From: Lactobacillus gigeriorum DSM 23908 = CRBIP 24.85
GTDB taxonomy: Bacteria; Bacillota; Bacilli; Lactobacillales; Lactobacillaceae
Assembly (NCBI RefSeq): GCF_000296855.1
Contig: NZ_CAKC01000086.1
Location: 1 to 64,000 of the forward strand
Reading direction: 5' to 3'
DNA length: 64,000 nucleotides
Within the stretch, counting starts at the first letter, position 1. Each line of letters starts with the position of its first letter. The position numbers were made by a program, and so were the translations under genes. The notes beneath the pieces were generated by a model. That model did not search any database and was not told the origin of the DNA. It saw only the letters and a list, made by a program, of their open reading frames with translations. Of this stretch, positions 7,275 through 15,612 are shown piece after piece.

Positions 7275-8885
7275 ATGTCCGAAAAAATATATACAGATTA
7301 TTTCTACGATGAAGCAGATTTCGATAAAAATCATGGGATGGGCTATAAGCCATTGACCATCCCCGAAGGCGTAACCGCACAACCACTTGCCGTTCCTCCT
7401 GTCTTACAAGCAGACAAGGTTGAAGGCAACGATGTTTGGTTTACCATTGAATCTCAAGAGGGTGAAAGTCAAATCTTACCTGGTGCTAAAACCAAAACCT
7501 GGGGTTACAATGCTCCACTTCTTGGTCAAACCATGGTAGTTAAAAAAGGTCAACGCGTTCACGTCAAACTTAAGAATAGCTTGCCAGTTTTAACCACTTA
7601 TCACTGGCACGGTATGGAAGTTCCAGGACCATACGAAGATGGTAGTTGCCATGCTCCTGTATATCCTGGCGAAACTAAAGAAATTAGTTTTACTGTTAAC
7701 CAACCAGCTGCTTTGACTTGGCTTCATGCTCACCCATGTCCATCAACTGCAATGCAAGTATGGATGGGTTTGGCAATGGGCGTCGTGGTAACTGATGACA
7801 ACGAAAGTCGCTTGCCAATACCTAAGAACTACGGCGTTGATGAATTCCCGATTATTTTACAAGATCGTACTTTCCATGAAGAAAATCAACTTGATTACAA
7901 GAAAGATTACGATCCAATGGGAATTTTTGCTGAAACACCAATGATTAACGGAGTAGTTAAGCCTTACGTTGATGTCACTACGCAAAAAGTTCGCTTGCTC
8001 TACTTAGGTGGATCTAACCGTCGTGAATGGCGACTTCACTTTGATGACGACTTAGTTATGACCCAAATTGCCGGTGATGATTCCTTCTTAGAACACCCAG
8101 TTAAAATGACTAAAGTCTTAGTTGGACCCGGTGAACGTTTGCAAGTAATCGTTGACTTCTCCGGTTATAAAGAAGGGGACGTCGTCAACTTATACACTGA
8201 CGACTTCAAGTTGGTGGAATTTAGAATTCATAAGTTTGAACAAGATGACTCGAAGTTGCCATTTAAGCTCTTTACCCCTGACGATCGTCCAGTAAATCCA
8301 AATGCCCCTATTCGCAAGATTACCATGGATAATCATGATAAGATCAATGGTATGCGTTACGCAATGGAACGTATCGATATGATCCAAGAACTTAATTCTG
8401 TAGAATATTGGGACGTTACTAACACCAATCCAAAATCACACGGAATGCTTCACCCATTCCACATCCACGGAGCACACTTCCTAGTTGTTAGTCGAAATGG
8501 CCACACTCCAAATCCTAACGAAGTTGGCGTCTACAAAGACACGATCGAAGTTGCGCCACAAGAAACCGTCCGCTTAAAGGTTTACTTCCCACAAGTTGGG
8601 GTCTTCATGTATCACTGCCACATTATCGAACACGAAGATGCAGGTATGATGGCACAAATTCAAATCGTTGATCCTAAAGATCCTGACCGTAAATATCATC
8701 TAATGGATATGGAAACCATCACCAATGCCTTTGCTGAAGAAATGGGCATCAAGCCTAGCGAAGTCTTCATGCCAGGAATGGACGTTGAAGATATGGATAT
8801 GGGCCACGAATTTCATGAAGCTGAAAAGCAAGCTCGTCACAATGTGATCGATCAAACTACTGGTGCAAGTTCTCACCATTGTTAA
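7275..8885 (+). CDS. Cytoplasmic multicopper oxidase with C-terminal flavinylation-type motif
   Basis: Protein of 536 residues from the CotA/SufI-like multicopper oxidase family. All four copper-ligand motifs are present: H-W-H (110-112), H-A-H (151-153), H-P-F-H-I-H (393-398) and H-C-H-I-I-E-H-E-D-A-G-M (447-458), the last giving the type-1 Cys, His and axial Met. It should oxidise a reduced substrate at the type-1 copper and reduce oxygen to water at the trinuclear site. There is no Sec or Tat signal, so it is probably cytoplasmic. A Met/His-rich tail (478-520) is followed by D-Q-T-T-G-A-S (526-532), matching the ApbE target D-x-x-(S/T)-G-A-(S/T), and the protein ends S-H-H-C. Start is ATG 7275 with GAAAGG upstream, not the in-frame codon at 7230. 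Substrate unknown. Confidence 0.9.
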   Translation: MSEKIYTDYFYDEADFDKNHGMGYKPLTIPEGVTAQPLAVPPVLQADKVEGNDVWFTIESQEGESQILPGAKTKTWGYNAPLLGQTMVVKKGQRVHVKLKNSLPVLTTYHWHGMEVPGPYEDGSCHAPVYPGETKEISFTVNQPAALTWLHAHPCPSTAMQVWMGLAMGVVVTDDNESRLPIPKNYGVDEFPIILQDRTFHEENQLDYKKDYDPMGIFAETPMINGVVKPYVDVTTQKVRLLYLGGSNRREWRLHFDDDLVMTQIAGDDSFLEHPVKMTKVLVGPGERLQVIVDFSGYKEGDVVNLYTDDFKLVEFRIHKFEQDDSKLPFKLFTPDDRPVNPNAPIRKITMDNHDKINGMRYAMERIDMIQELNSVEYWDVTNTNPKSHGMLHPFHIHGAHFLVVSRNGHTPNPNEVGVYKDTIEVAPQETVRLKVYFPQVGVFMYHCHIIEHEDAGMMAQIQIVDPKDPDRKYHLMDMETITNAFAEEMGIKPSEVFMPGMDVEDMDMGHEFHEAEKQARHNVIDQTTGASSHHC

Positions 8886-8910
8886 TCATTTGAATCAATT
8901 TTCCCTAGCA

Positions 8911-8941
8911 AAAAAGCGACCTCGTAAAAGGTCGCTTTTTT
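8911..8941. terminator. Bidirectional terminator shared by mco and the minus-strand ncRNA
   Basis: Perfect inverted repeat AAAAAGCGACC / GGTCGCTTTTT with an 8-nt loop and T-runs on both strands. Confidence 0.85.
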
Positions 8942-9082
8942 ATTCAAGGCACATTACTGTGTGGGCGCTACCTGTTCACATCAGGGCGATCCCAACGCCG
9001 GCACTTCCCGTGCTTGCTATTAAAAGCAGGTGTCCTCTATCTCAAAAATATCCGCATCTCGCGTTCTTTTCTCGACTCGTCA
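8911..9082 (-). ncRNA. Candidate stand-alone structured small RNA of about 170 nt
   Basis: A non-coding stretch, clearly richer in GC than its surroundings, lies between a strong minus-strand promoter and a perfect terminator. It folds into several small hairpins: CACA/TGTG (8950-8961), GGCG/CGCC (8985-8999), GCAC/GTGC (9001-9013) and TGCT/AGCA (9015-9028). The last three are enclosed by ACC/GGT (8970-8972 with 9029-9031). No ORF on either strand has a ribosome-binding site. Nothing on the same strand follows the terminator, so it is not a riboswitch leader. I could not match it to SRP RNA (no GGAAG tetraloop core), 6S RNA (ends do not pair), tmRNA or RNase P RNA. Function unknown. Confidence 0.55.
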
Positions 9083-9562
9083 CTAGCTATTATACCGATT
9101 ATGACGAGTTCTGTAAAATTTTTTCGTTCTTGATAGCATTTCTGTAAACATGGTCGATAGCAAAATTCCTAAGGCAATCGCACAAGTTACTACTGCTACT
9201 CGTAAAATCGCCGCTTCGCCACCATTTGTATCACCATTAACCAATGAACGAACGGCTTGATATGCTGGAACTCCTGGCACTAATGGAACCAAGGCCGGAA
9301 TGTTAAACACCGTTACTGGACATTTTTTTATCCGTGCAAAAATCAAGCCTAGAATACCAATCACAAAGGCGCCTAAAAGATTAGACAGCATTCGTCCCAT
9401 CCCTACTCTTGCCGCAATCCAGTAAACCATCCAGCCCACGATCCCACTAATTCCAGATAGATTCAGAGCTCGATGGGGCACGTTAATCGTCAAAGCAAAA
9501 CCAACTGACGCAAGGTATGAAAAAATAATGTTGATCAGAATTTCTAACCACAAAGGCATCAT
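9083..9562 (-). CDS. Threonine/serine exporter, C-terminal-type subunit (ThrE_2/DUF3815)
   Basis: Protein of 159 residues with about five membrane segments, including the family stretch G-V-P-A-Y-Q-A-V-R-S-L. It matches the small half (YjjB/DUF3815) of split ThrE exporters, which pump Thr/Ser out of the cell by proton exchange. The start at 9562 overlaps the stop of the larger subunit by one base, so the two are translationally coupled. The stop codon (9083-9085) immediately precedes the predicted start of the minus-strand ncRNA, whose promoter is embedded in this gene's end. Confidence 0.8.
   Translation of the reverse strand: MMPLWLEILINIIFSYLASVGFALTINVPHRALNLSGISGIVGWMVYWIAARVGMGRMLSNLLGAFVIGILGLIFARIKKCPVTVFNIPALVPLVPGVPAYQAVRSLVNGDTNGGEAAILRVAVVTCAIALGILLSTMFTEMLSRTKKFYRTRHNRYNS
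9089..9117 (-). promoter_or_regulatory. Strong sigma-A promoter of the ncRNA
   Basis: Minus-strand TTTACA (9112-9117), 17-bp spacer, perfect TATAAT (9089-9094). It lies inside the last codons of the thrE-like gene. An 8-bp inverted repeat ACTCGTCA (9075-9082) / TGACGAGT (9102-9109) brackets the -10 box and could be an operator. Confidence 0.7.
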
Positions 9563-10335
9563 TAAGCCCCCAAAAACTTAATCACAATTGCTACTCCACC
9601 GCCTAAGGCTAGCGCCGTTAAAGCAGCTTCAAACATTCTAACTACACCTGACAGTAAATCGCCCATGAATAGATCTCTAAGAGCGTTGGTAATCGCTAGC
9701 CCCGGAACCAAGGTCATCAGCGCACCGATCAAAATATTATCGACAACAGTTTGCTTAAATAGCGCATGGATGCCAATTGTCACCAGCCCCATTACCATCG
9801 CTGCCATTAATTCAGATAAAAAGCGAATATTAGTGTAACGCTTAAAATAAACGTAGAATACATAACCAATCGTTCCCACCACCGCTGCAGCAGGAAAATC
9901 AACCCAGTCATAGTCATCCATAAATAGAACCATCAGGGTCGCACTAAAAGTCGCTGCACCTAAAATCTGTAACCATAATGGATAGGTGGGCGTATCAGAA
10001 GCAACCTCAATGATTTTTTCACGCAGTTGCGTTAGATTGATTTTACGATTAGCAAACTGACGCGATAGTTCATTGACGCGATCGACTAGCTCCAAATTAA
10101 TATTCCGATCGCGAACCTGTTTCATTTGCATCAAATCGCCACCATCTAGGCTCATAAAAATTCCCGTCGGCGTTGCAAACACTCGCGGATCTTCAACTCC
10201 CGCATTGTGAGCAATCCGCATCATCGTATCTTCAACGCGGTACATTTCGCTACCGCCTTCAATCATTAATCGTCCTGCAGTCAAACAAATATCAAGTACT
10301 TCCTGATAAAATTTTTCATTCTCTTGAGTAGTCAT
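9562..10335 (-). CDS. Threonine/serine exporter, N-terminal-type subunit (ThrE/DUF1212)
   Basis: Protein of 257 residues. The soluble N-terminal half (about 1-118) carries the family signature: G-G-S-E-M-Y-R-V-E-D-T-M, then A-T-P-T-G-I-F-M-S-L, and R-D-R-N-I-N-L-E-L-V-D-R-V-N. Five membrane segments follow. With the downstream DUF3815 gene it makes the two-gene form of ThrE (YjjP/YjjB). I take ATG 10335 (MTTQENEKF) as the start; the upstream in-frame TTG at 10350 has no ribosome-binding site. The gene begins 17 bp after the ABC-F gene and may be read through from it. Confidence 0.8.
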   Translation of the reverse strand: MTTQENEKFYQEVLDICLTAGRLMIEGGSEMYRVEDTMMRIAHNAGVEDPRVFATPTGIFMSLDGGDLMQMKQVRDRNINLELVDRVNELSRQFANRKINLTQLREKIIEVASDTPTYPLWLQILGAATFSATLMVLFMDDYDWVDFPAAAVVGTIGYVFYVYFKRYTNIRFLSELMAAMVMGLVTIGIHALFKQTVVDNILIGALMTLVPGLAITNALRDLFMGDLLSGVVRMFEAALTALALGGGVAIVIKFLGA

Positions 10336-10352
10336 CTTTTTGCCTATCAAAA

Positions 10353-11891
10353 TTATAATTTTTCAAGATCAATGGTCTTATCGATCCAATCTCCACGGAA
10401 AAAGTCTCGTTCGTGACTAACAATGATGACACCACCTGGGAAATTAACAATAGCTTTACGTAAAGCATCTTTAGTATCATTGTCCAAGTGGTTGGTAGGT
10501 TCGTCCAAAAATAACAAGTTAGCTGGTTCAAACTGCATCTTGGCTAACTTCACTTTTTCCTGTTCTCCACCTGACAGTTCTTTCAACGGACTCATCGCCT
10601 GCTGAGCAGTTAAGCCCATCCGGGCTAAAGCTTGACGCAATTCCTTCGGCTTCTTGCGTTCAAACTCTTCTTGTAGGTACTGTAGCGGCGTCATATTATT
10701 GTTAGGCCACACCAAGTCCTGTTTAAAATATGCTAGTTTAGCCGTAATTGAAAGATCAAAGCCACCATAAATCGGTTTCAATTCGCCCAATAAAGTCTTT
10801 AACAAGGTGGTTTTACCAATACCATTAAAACCAGTAATCGCTACTTTTTCATTGCCTCCAACTGAAAAATTGAAGGCAGATTTGACTAAGGCATGATCAT
10901 AGCCAATTACTAAATCTTGCGTTTGCAGCAGCAAGTTCGAAGCTGTAGCTAAATATGGAAAATCAAACTTAGCTTTTTTATTGCTCTTAGGTGGATTTAA
11001 AATTTCCATCCGAGCCAATTGCTTTTCTCGAGATTTGGCCGATTTTGCTCGCGTACCTGCTTTATTTTTGCGAATATATTCTTCAGTCTTGGCGATCTTA
11101 CGTTGTTGATTGGCATAAGCTTTCAAATAAGTCTCGCGGTTAGCAGCTTTTTGACGAATAGCTTGTTTTAAGGTTCCGGTATAACGGGTAATCGTACCAA
11201 AATCAATATCAATAATACAGTTGGCAATTCGTCCTAAGAAATCATAGTCGTGGCTAACGACAATAAAAGCACCCTCAAATGCATTTAAATAGTCCACTAG
11301 CCAATCAATATGCGTAACATCAAGATAATTCGTAGGCTCATCTAAAACTAAAACCTGAGGACTCTGCAAAAGCAGCTTAGCTAAAATAATCTTGGACCGT
11401 TGTCCCCCTGAAAGTTTAGCTACATCATGATCAAAACCTAATTCAGCTAAACCTAAACCAGCAGCTACGCGTTCAATTTCAGTATCAACGCCATAAAAGT
11501 TGTTTTCTTCAAGATAGGTCTGAACCTTACCAGCCTGTTCTAATAAAGCTTCATCCCCACTTTCGCCATATTTACGATAAAGCTCGTTTAACTGCGCTTC
11601 TTTTTCATAGAGCTTAGCAAAAGCAGTTCGTAAAAATTCACGAATAGTCAACCCTGGGGTCAATTTGGCATACTGATCAAGATAGCCAACTGTGACCCGA
11701 TTTTGCCATTTAACTTGTCCTTCGTCAGGAATAATTTCACCAGTTAAAATCTTGATTAAAGTTGATTTACCAACGCCATTTTGCCCAGTAACGCCCATAT
11801 GATCTTCTTTATTCAAGACAAAATTAGCATCTTCATATAAGGTTTTATCAATAAAACTCTGACTTAGATTTTTTACTTCAAGTAAACTCAC
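10353..11891 (-). CDS. ABC-F family ATPase (YbiT-like, ribosome-associated)
   Basis: Protein of 512 residues with two ATP-binding cassettes and no membrane domain. Cassette 1 has G-Q-N-G-V-G-K-S-T, L-S-G-G-Q-R-S-K and L-V-L-D-E-P-T-N-Y-L-D. Cassette 2 has G-F-N-G-I-G-K-T-T, L-S-G-G-E-Q-E-K and L-F-L-D-E-P-T-N-H-L-D. The linker (about 240-310) is Lys/Arg-rich, as in the P-site tRNA interaction motif of ABC-F factors. Such proteins bind the ribosomal E site and relieve stalls or protect against antibiotics. Start codon is GTG at 11891 with AGGAAAG upstream. Subtype (YbiT or a resistance factor) is not settled by sequence alone. Confidence 0.85.
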   Translation of the reverse strand: MSLLEVKNLSQSFIDKTLYEDANFVLNKEDHMGVTGQNGVGKSTLIKILTGEIIPDEGQVKWQNRVTVGYLDQYAKLTPGLTIREFLRTAFAKLYEKEAQLNELYRKYGESGDEALLEQAGKVQTYLEENNFYGVDTEIERVAAGLGLAELGFDHDVAKLSGGQRSKIILAKLLLQSPQVLVLDEPTNYLDVTHIDWLVDYLNAFEGAFIVVSHDYDFLGRIANCIIDIDFGTITRYTGTLKQAIRQKAANRETYLKAYANQQRKIAKTEEYIRKNKAGTRAKSAKSREKQLARMEILNPPKSNKKAKFDFPYLATASNLLLQTQDLVIGYDHALVKSAFNFSVGGNEKVAITGFNGIGKTTLLKTLLGELKPIYGGFDLSITAKLAYFKQDLVWPNNNMTPLQYLQEEFERKKPKELRQALARMGLTAQQAMSPLKELSGGEQEKVKLAKMQFEPANLLFLDEPTNHLDNDTKDALRKAIVNFPGGVIIVSHERDFFRGDWIDKTIDLEKL

Positions 11892-11908
11892 TTAATCCAC
11901 TTTCCTAA

Positions 11909-12277
11909 CTACAGTTTCATTTGTTCGCGTTCTTGCTCGTATTTTTGTAAAGCCGTTAAAACTTGAGGCCAATAACGCTTGGGTAAGATCAATTGCAAAC
12001 GATCGTGATAAATTGGAAAATCGCTAGGACGCAACCCAGTAATCTTAGCTAATTCTTGATCACTAAGCTGATATTTAGCAGCGATTCGTTTAATTTCACT
12101 ACTTGCATGTCCTCGAAAATAAGACAGCATAAAAAAGCCAATAGCCAAAATGCCTGCTACTAAAACTGAAATTGGCAGACTTAACTTAAAATTGCGCCAA
12201 CAAATAAACAGCGCTGCAATAAAGGCTATCAAAGCCGAAATCACGCCATAAATTACGGGAAAAAGCGACCGTTTCAT
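11909..12277 (-). CDS. Small membrane protein of unknown function
   Basis: Protein of 122 residues with two N-terminal membrane helices (about 4-25 and 31-52). A cytoplasmic domain of about 70 residues follows, predicted mostly helical (Y-Q-L-S-D-Q-E-L-A-K-I-T-G-L then R-Y-W-P-Q-V-L-T-A-L-Q-K-Y). The start is ATG 12277 with AAAGGAAG seven bases upstream, 27 bp inside the longest open frame. It lies 17 bp upstream of the ABC-F gene and is probably co-transcribed. No family recognised. Confidence 0.6.
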   Translation of the reverse strand: MKRSLFPVIYGVISALIAFIAALFICWRNFKLSLPISVLVAGILAIGFFMLSYFRGHASSEIKRIAAKYQLSDQELAKITGLRPSDFPIYHDRLQLILPKRYWPQVLTALQKYEQEREQMKL

Positions 12278-12318
12278 CTCTGATCTTCCTTTCTTAATCG
12301 TCATTACCTAATTAAAAC

Positions 12319-12367
12319 AAAAAATAAGCGATAAGTCTCGCTATTTTCGAAACTCATCACTTATTTT
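12319..12367 (-). terminator. Terminator of the menA-ndh operon
   Basis: Imperfect inverted repeat AAAATAAGCGAT / CATCACTTATTTT just downstream of the ndh stop, with T-rich sequence on the minus strand. Confidence 0.55.
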
Positions 12368-12391
12368 ACCTTGAAATGTTAATTTTTTAAA

Positions 12392-13612
12392 TTAATGATA
12401 TAAGTCGAAACGACCTACAGCAAACATTTGCTTAACGCCACCAATTTCAACCAATGACTTGTCGATAATGATCTTCTTCAATGCTGAAGCAAGGTAGCCC
12501 TTGTATGGCTTGCCCATTGCCATACCCACAGCTTGATTTTCACCGATTGAACATACTTCACCTAATGACTTGTAAGTGTAAGCAGCTGGACGAGTCTTGC
12601 CACCAATTCTTGCAGCTAAGTCTTCAGCAGCATAAGTACCCATAGTCAATGACATTTGTGCAGTTGGTGGGTATGGCCATTTCTTACCCGGAACCATAAC
12701 CGCAGCATCTTCACCTAAGATGTAAACATCATCGCTTTCTGGAGCAGTTAAGTGTTCTGAAACCATTACCCGATAACGATTTTGCTTGAAACCAGACTTT
12801 TCGGTAATTGGGTGACCACTGAAAGCCATCATCCAAATAATAGTACCAGCATTGATTACAGTTGGTTCTGCATCTTCTGGAGCCTTAGCCATCTTGTAAG
12901 AAACTGAATCTGCAGTAACTTTTTGTACGTATGCAGGGTTAATCAAGTTGATATCGCGCTTCTTCATTACGTCTAAAGCGTATGCCAACAACTTATCGTT
13001 GAACATTGGTAAAACGCGAGGTGACCCATCTAACATGGTAATCTTAATTTGATCTGGAGTTACGCCAGCCATCTTGGCATAACGTGGACGAGATTCGGCA
13101 ATAGCACCAGCAAGTTCTACTGCTTGGAAACCTGCACCACAAATTACGATTTGCAAGTGCTTGTCATCCTTGTCACGACGATAAGCTTGCATTTGTTCAT
13201 AAATGCGATCACGAATTGCTTCAGCAGATTTTACATCGTGCATTGGCAAGCTGTATTCGTCAGCACCTTCAATTCCTCTAGTACCGAGAGTAAATCCTAA
13301 ACCAATTACACAGTAGTCGTATGAAACTGGTTCGTGGTTTGATAAGTAAACCAACTTCTTTTCGTAGTCAACGCGTTCAACGTTCTCAACGATCAATGAT
13401 GTCATTGAAGGTCTGATGACATCTGACAATTCAAATGACATCTTAGTGTATGGATAGCTACCTGAAGCTACTTCATAAAGACGCATAGTTTCATAGTGAT
13501 ATGAAACGTTGTTGATCAATACGATCTTGGCTTGATCGCGAAACTTCTTTTGTAAATCGATAACAGTCTTTAGACCTGCATATCCAGCACCTAAAACGAC
13601 AATTTTCTTCAT
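12392..13612 (-). CDS. ndh: Type II NADH dehydrogenase (NDH-2)
   Basis: Single-subunit, rotenone-insensitive NADH:quinone oxidoreductase of 406 residues. The FAD-binding fold is at the N-terminus (V-V-L-G-A-G-Y-A-G-L, residues 4-13) and the NADH-binding fold is at about 154-190 (I-V-I-C-G-A-G-F-Q-A-V-E-L-A-G). The E-D-A-A-V stretch at about 299 is the second FAD contact. A membrane-anchoring amphipathic C-terminus is expected. It passes electrons from NADH to a menaquinone-type quinone for cytochrome bd. Start is ATG with a strong GGAGGAAAA site. It follows menA by 22 bp in an operon and lies in the same island as cydABDC, giving a complete NADH-to-oxygen chain. Confidence 0.9.
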   Translation of the reverse strand: MKKIVVLGAGYAGLKTVIDLQKKFRDQAKIVLINNVSYHYETMRLYEVASGSYPYTKMSFELSDVIRPSMTSLIVENVERVDYEKKLVYLSNHEPVSYDYCVIGLGFTLGTRGIEGADEYSLPMHDVKSAEAIRDRIYEQMQAYRRDKDDKHLQIVICGAGFQAVELAGAIAESRPRYAKMAGVTPDQIKITMLDGSPRVLPMFNDKLLAYALDVMKKRDINLINPAYVQKVTADSVSYKMAKAPEDAEPTVINAGTIIWMMAFSGHPITEKSGFKQNRYRVMVSEHLTAPESDDVYILGEDAAVMVPGKKWPYPPTAQMSLTMGTYAAEDLAARIGGKTRPAAYTYKSLGEVCSIGENQAVGMAMGKPYKGYLASALKKIIIDKSLVEIGGVKQMFAVGRFDLYH

Positions 13613-13634
13613 ATTTTTTCCTCCAGTCGCTTAA

Positions 13635-14534
13635 TTATATTAGGATTCCAACTAAATAGGTAATAACATAGGCCAATGCCCCAACCAACAGTATTTTTAC
13701 TGCAGTGATAAAGGTTTCTGTTTTAACTTGTTTAATCGCGAGCAACTTGTTCTGCTGATAAACGAAAGGTACAATGATGATTGAGGCCCAAACCGTCTTT
13801 GGTGCAATGCCAAGTACTGGCAACAACATCAAGACTATAAAGACCACCACGTTTTTGAGGCTAAATGCCCAAATTCCCACTTTTTTACCAATAAAGTGAA
13901 TGATCGTCTTGCGATGATTGTCTTCATCTTCTTGTGCATCGCACAAATTATTGGCCAGCATTAAGTTGGAAATCCACAATTCAAGTGGCAATGCAAGCAT
14001 AAACACGTTCATGATGCTCGTGAAATTCCAACTAAATACTTGGTAACTATTCAAATATACGCTCAGGAGTACAATCACAAATCCCATCGTAAAACCGGAA
14101 ACTAATTCACCTAGTGGCAAATTGGAAATTGGCAACGGACCAGATGAATATAGATAACCAATTGCAAAACAGAATATCCCTAACCATAATACCGCGATCC
14201 CGCTTTCATTAACAAGCCATAAACCTAGAAGAGCAGAAATAATTGTAAAAATCCACATTAATCGCAAAATCAGTTTGGGATCGATCTGCTCTCGGCCAAT
14301 TATGTTAGTCTTTTGTTGATAAGATTTACTATCGGCGCGATAATAATCACTATAGTTATCAAGCATGTCTACTACCATATTGTACAAAAACATGGCAATA
14401 AAAAAGACAAGCGCTAAGAGCGGATTAGTATGATGATAAACAAAAATACTATAGAATAAACCTAGTAGAAAAGGAGCTACGCTAGCAACCTTTGCTTTAA
14501 TCTCAACTAATTCAAAAAATACTTTTAAACTCAA
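13635..14534 (-). CDS. menA: 1,4-dihydroxy-2-naphthoate polyprenyltransferase
   Basis: UbiA-family membrane prenyltransferase of 299 residues with about eight membrane helices. The first Asp-rich motif is N-M-V-V-D-M-L-D-N-Y-S-D-Y (about 51-63) and the second is N-N-L-C-D-A-Q-E-D-E-D-N-H-R-K-T (about 195-210). The two together bind Mg-prenyl diphosphate. It makes demethylmenaquinone from DHNA and a polyprenyl diphosphate, presumably supplied by the synthase encoded divergently 50 bp away. Start is TTG 14534, since no ATG is available and the N-terminus (SLKVFFELVEIKAKVASVAP) aligns with typical MenA beginnings. No other men gene is in the window, so DHNA may come from outside the cell. Confidence 0.88.
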   Translation of the reverse strand: MSLKVFFELVEIKAKVASVAPFLLGLFYSIFVYHHTNPLLALVFFIAMFLYNMVVDMLDNYSDYYRADSKSYQQKTNIIGREQIDPKLILRLMWIFTIISALLGLWLVNESGIAVLWLGIFCFAIGYLYSSGPLPISNLPLGELVSGFTMGFVIVLLSVYLNSYQVFSWNFTSIMNVFMLALPLELWISNLMLANNLCDAQEDEDNHRKTIIHFIGKKVGIWAFSLKNVVVFIVLMLLPVLGIAPKTVWASIIIVPFVYQQNKLLAIKQVKTETFITAVKILLVGALAYVITYLVGILI

Positions 14535-14584
14535 TAAAATTCACATCCTCTCCACTATCTTACTTTAATTAAAAGGAAAATTAC

Positions 14585-15574
14585 ATGAATAAAACTCAAC
14601 AATGGCAAAAATATCCAATTATTGCGAATGATTTATCCACAGTAAATCAATTTTTATTGGAAAACATCCAGACGCGACATCACGAATTAAAAGATGCACT
14701 ATTGACAATGGCTAATAATGGTGGCAAATATTTACGTCCTGCCTTGCTATTCTTGAGTGCTAAAGCAGCTGGCAAAAAGCAGTATGACCACGATCAGCTA
14801 ATAAAATTAGCAGCTTCAATCGAAATCTTGCATATGGCCACTTTAATTCACGACGATATTATCGACGATTCTGATAAACGCCGTGGCAAAATCAGTATTC
14901 AAGCTGAATTTGGCAAAGATGTTGCCGTTTATGCAGGAGATCTGTTGTTTACACATTTTTTCGATTTGATCTTGTCAGCTACGAATGAACACCATTATCT
15001 TGAAAAAAATGCTTTTGCCATGCATCATGTGCTAGATGGCGAACTTGGCCAGATGGGCAAACGCTTCGACTTAAGTCAAAGTCTTGATGACTACCTTGAT
15101 AATGTTAAAGGTAAGACAGCTGCCCTGTTACGATTAGCTACAGAAGAAGGAGCCCATTTTGCTGGTGCCGACCATCAAACAACCAGATTGATGGCTGAAT
15201 TTGGTGAAAATCTAGGCGTAGCCTTTCAAATCGTTGACGACATTTTAGATTATACTGGGGGTAAAAATTTGAATAAGCCAACGCTGGAAGATTTAGCAAC
15301 CGGCGTTTACTCTCTCCCATTGCTTCTGGCTTTACGTCACCAAAAACTAAAGCAGCAGCTTCAACCTTTACTAAGCAAAAAGTGGAACATGACGGTTGAA
15401 GATATTAATCGCGTGCAAGAAATTTTACTCAGCAATGACATCATTTCTGAAAGCCGTAATTTTGCTAAACATTATAGTGATTTAGCGTTAGCCAACTTAA
15501 AGGCCTTACCGCTTTCGCCTGCTCGTGAATTGCTTAAACAAATCACCAAACAAATGTTAAATCGTACAAAATAA
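14585..15574 (+). CDS. Long-chain polyprenyl diphosphate synthase (quinone side chain)
   Basis: Trans-polyprenyl diphosphate synthase of 329 residues. The first Asp-rich motif is H-D-D-I-I-D-D (about 94-100), the second D-D-I-L-D-Y-T-G (about 218-225). G-G-K-Y-L-R-P-A and the K-T-A-A-L motif are also present. It condenses isopentenyl diphosphate onto a short allylic primer. Its location opposite menA implies that it makes the menaquinone tail. Only the catalytic subunit is here; a HepS-like partner gene is not in the window, so it may be homodimeric (IspB-type). Start is ATG behind AAAAGGAAAA. A bidirectional terminator follows. Confidence 0.87.
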   Translation: MNKTQQWQKYPIIANDLSTVNQFLLENIQTRHHELKDALLTMANNGGKYLRPALLFLSAKAAGKKQYDHDQLIKLAASIEILHMATLIHDDIIDDSDKRRGKISIQAEFGKDVAVYAGDLLFTHFFDLILSATNEHHYLEKNAFAMHHVLDGELGQMGKRFDLSQSLDDYLDNVKGKTAALLRLATEEGAHFAGADHQTTRLMAEFGENLGVAFQIVDDILDYTGGKNLNKPTLEDLATGVYSLPLLLALRHQKLKQQLQPLLSKKWNMTVEDINRVQEILLSNDIISESRNFAKHYSDLALANLKALPLSPARELLKQITKQMLNRTK

Positions 15575-15612
15575 AAGTCGATCAGACTTAGAGTCCTTGA
15601 TCGGCTTTTTTT
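15573..15612. terminator. Bidirectional terminator between polyprenyl synthase and cydC
   Basis: Stem AAGTCGATCA / TGATCGGCTT with a T-run on the plus strand; it overlaps the end of cydC. Confidence 0.7.

Noticed and set aside
8911-9082. Calling the ncRNA 6S, SRP, lacto-usp or a riboswitch
   Set aside because: Ends do not pair as in 6S, no SRP core tetraloop, no usp operon, and no downstream gene on that strand to control.
12392-13612. Flavinylation motif in NDH-2 or the Cyd subunits
   Set aside because: Their C-termini lack D-x-x-(S/T)-G-A-(S/T); the tag is limited to the multicopper oxidase and lactate oxidase in this window.
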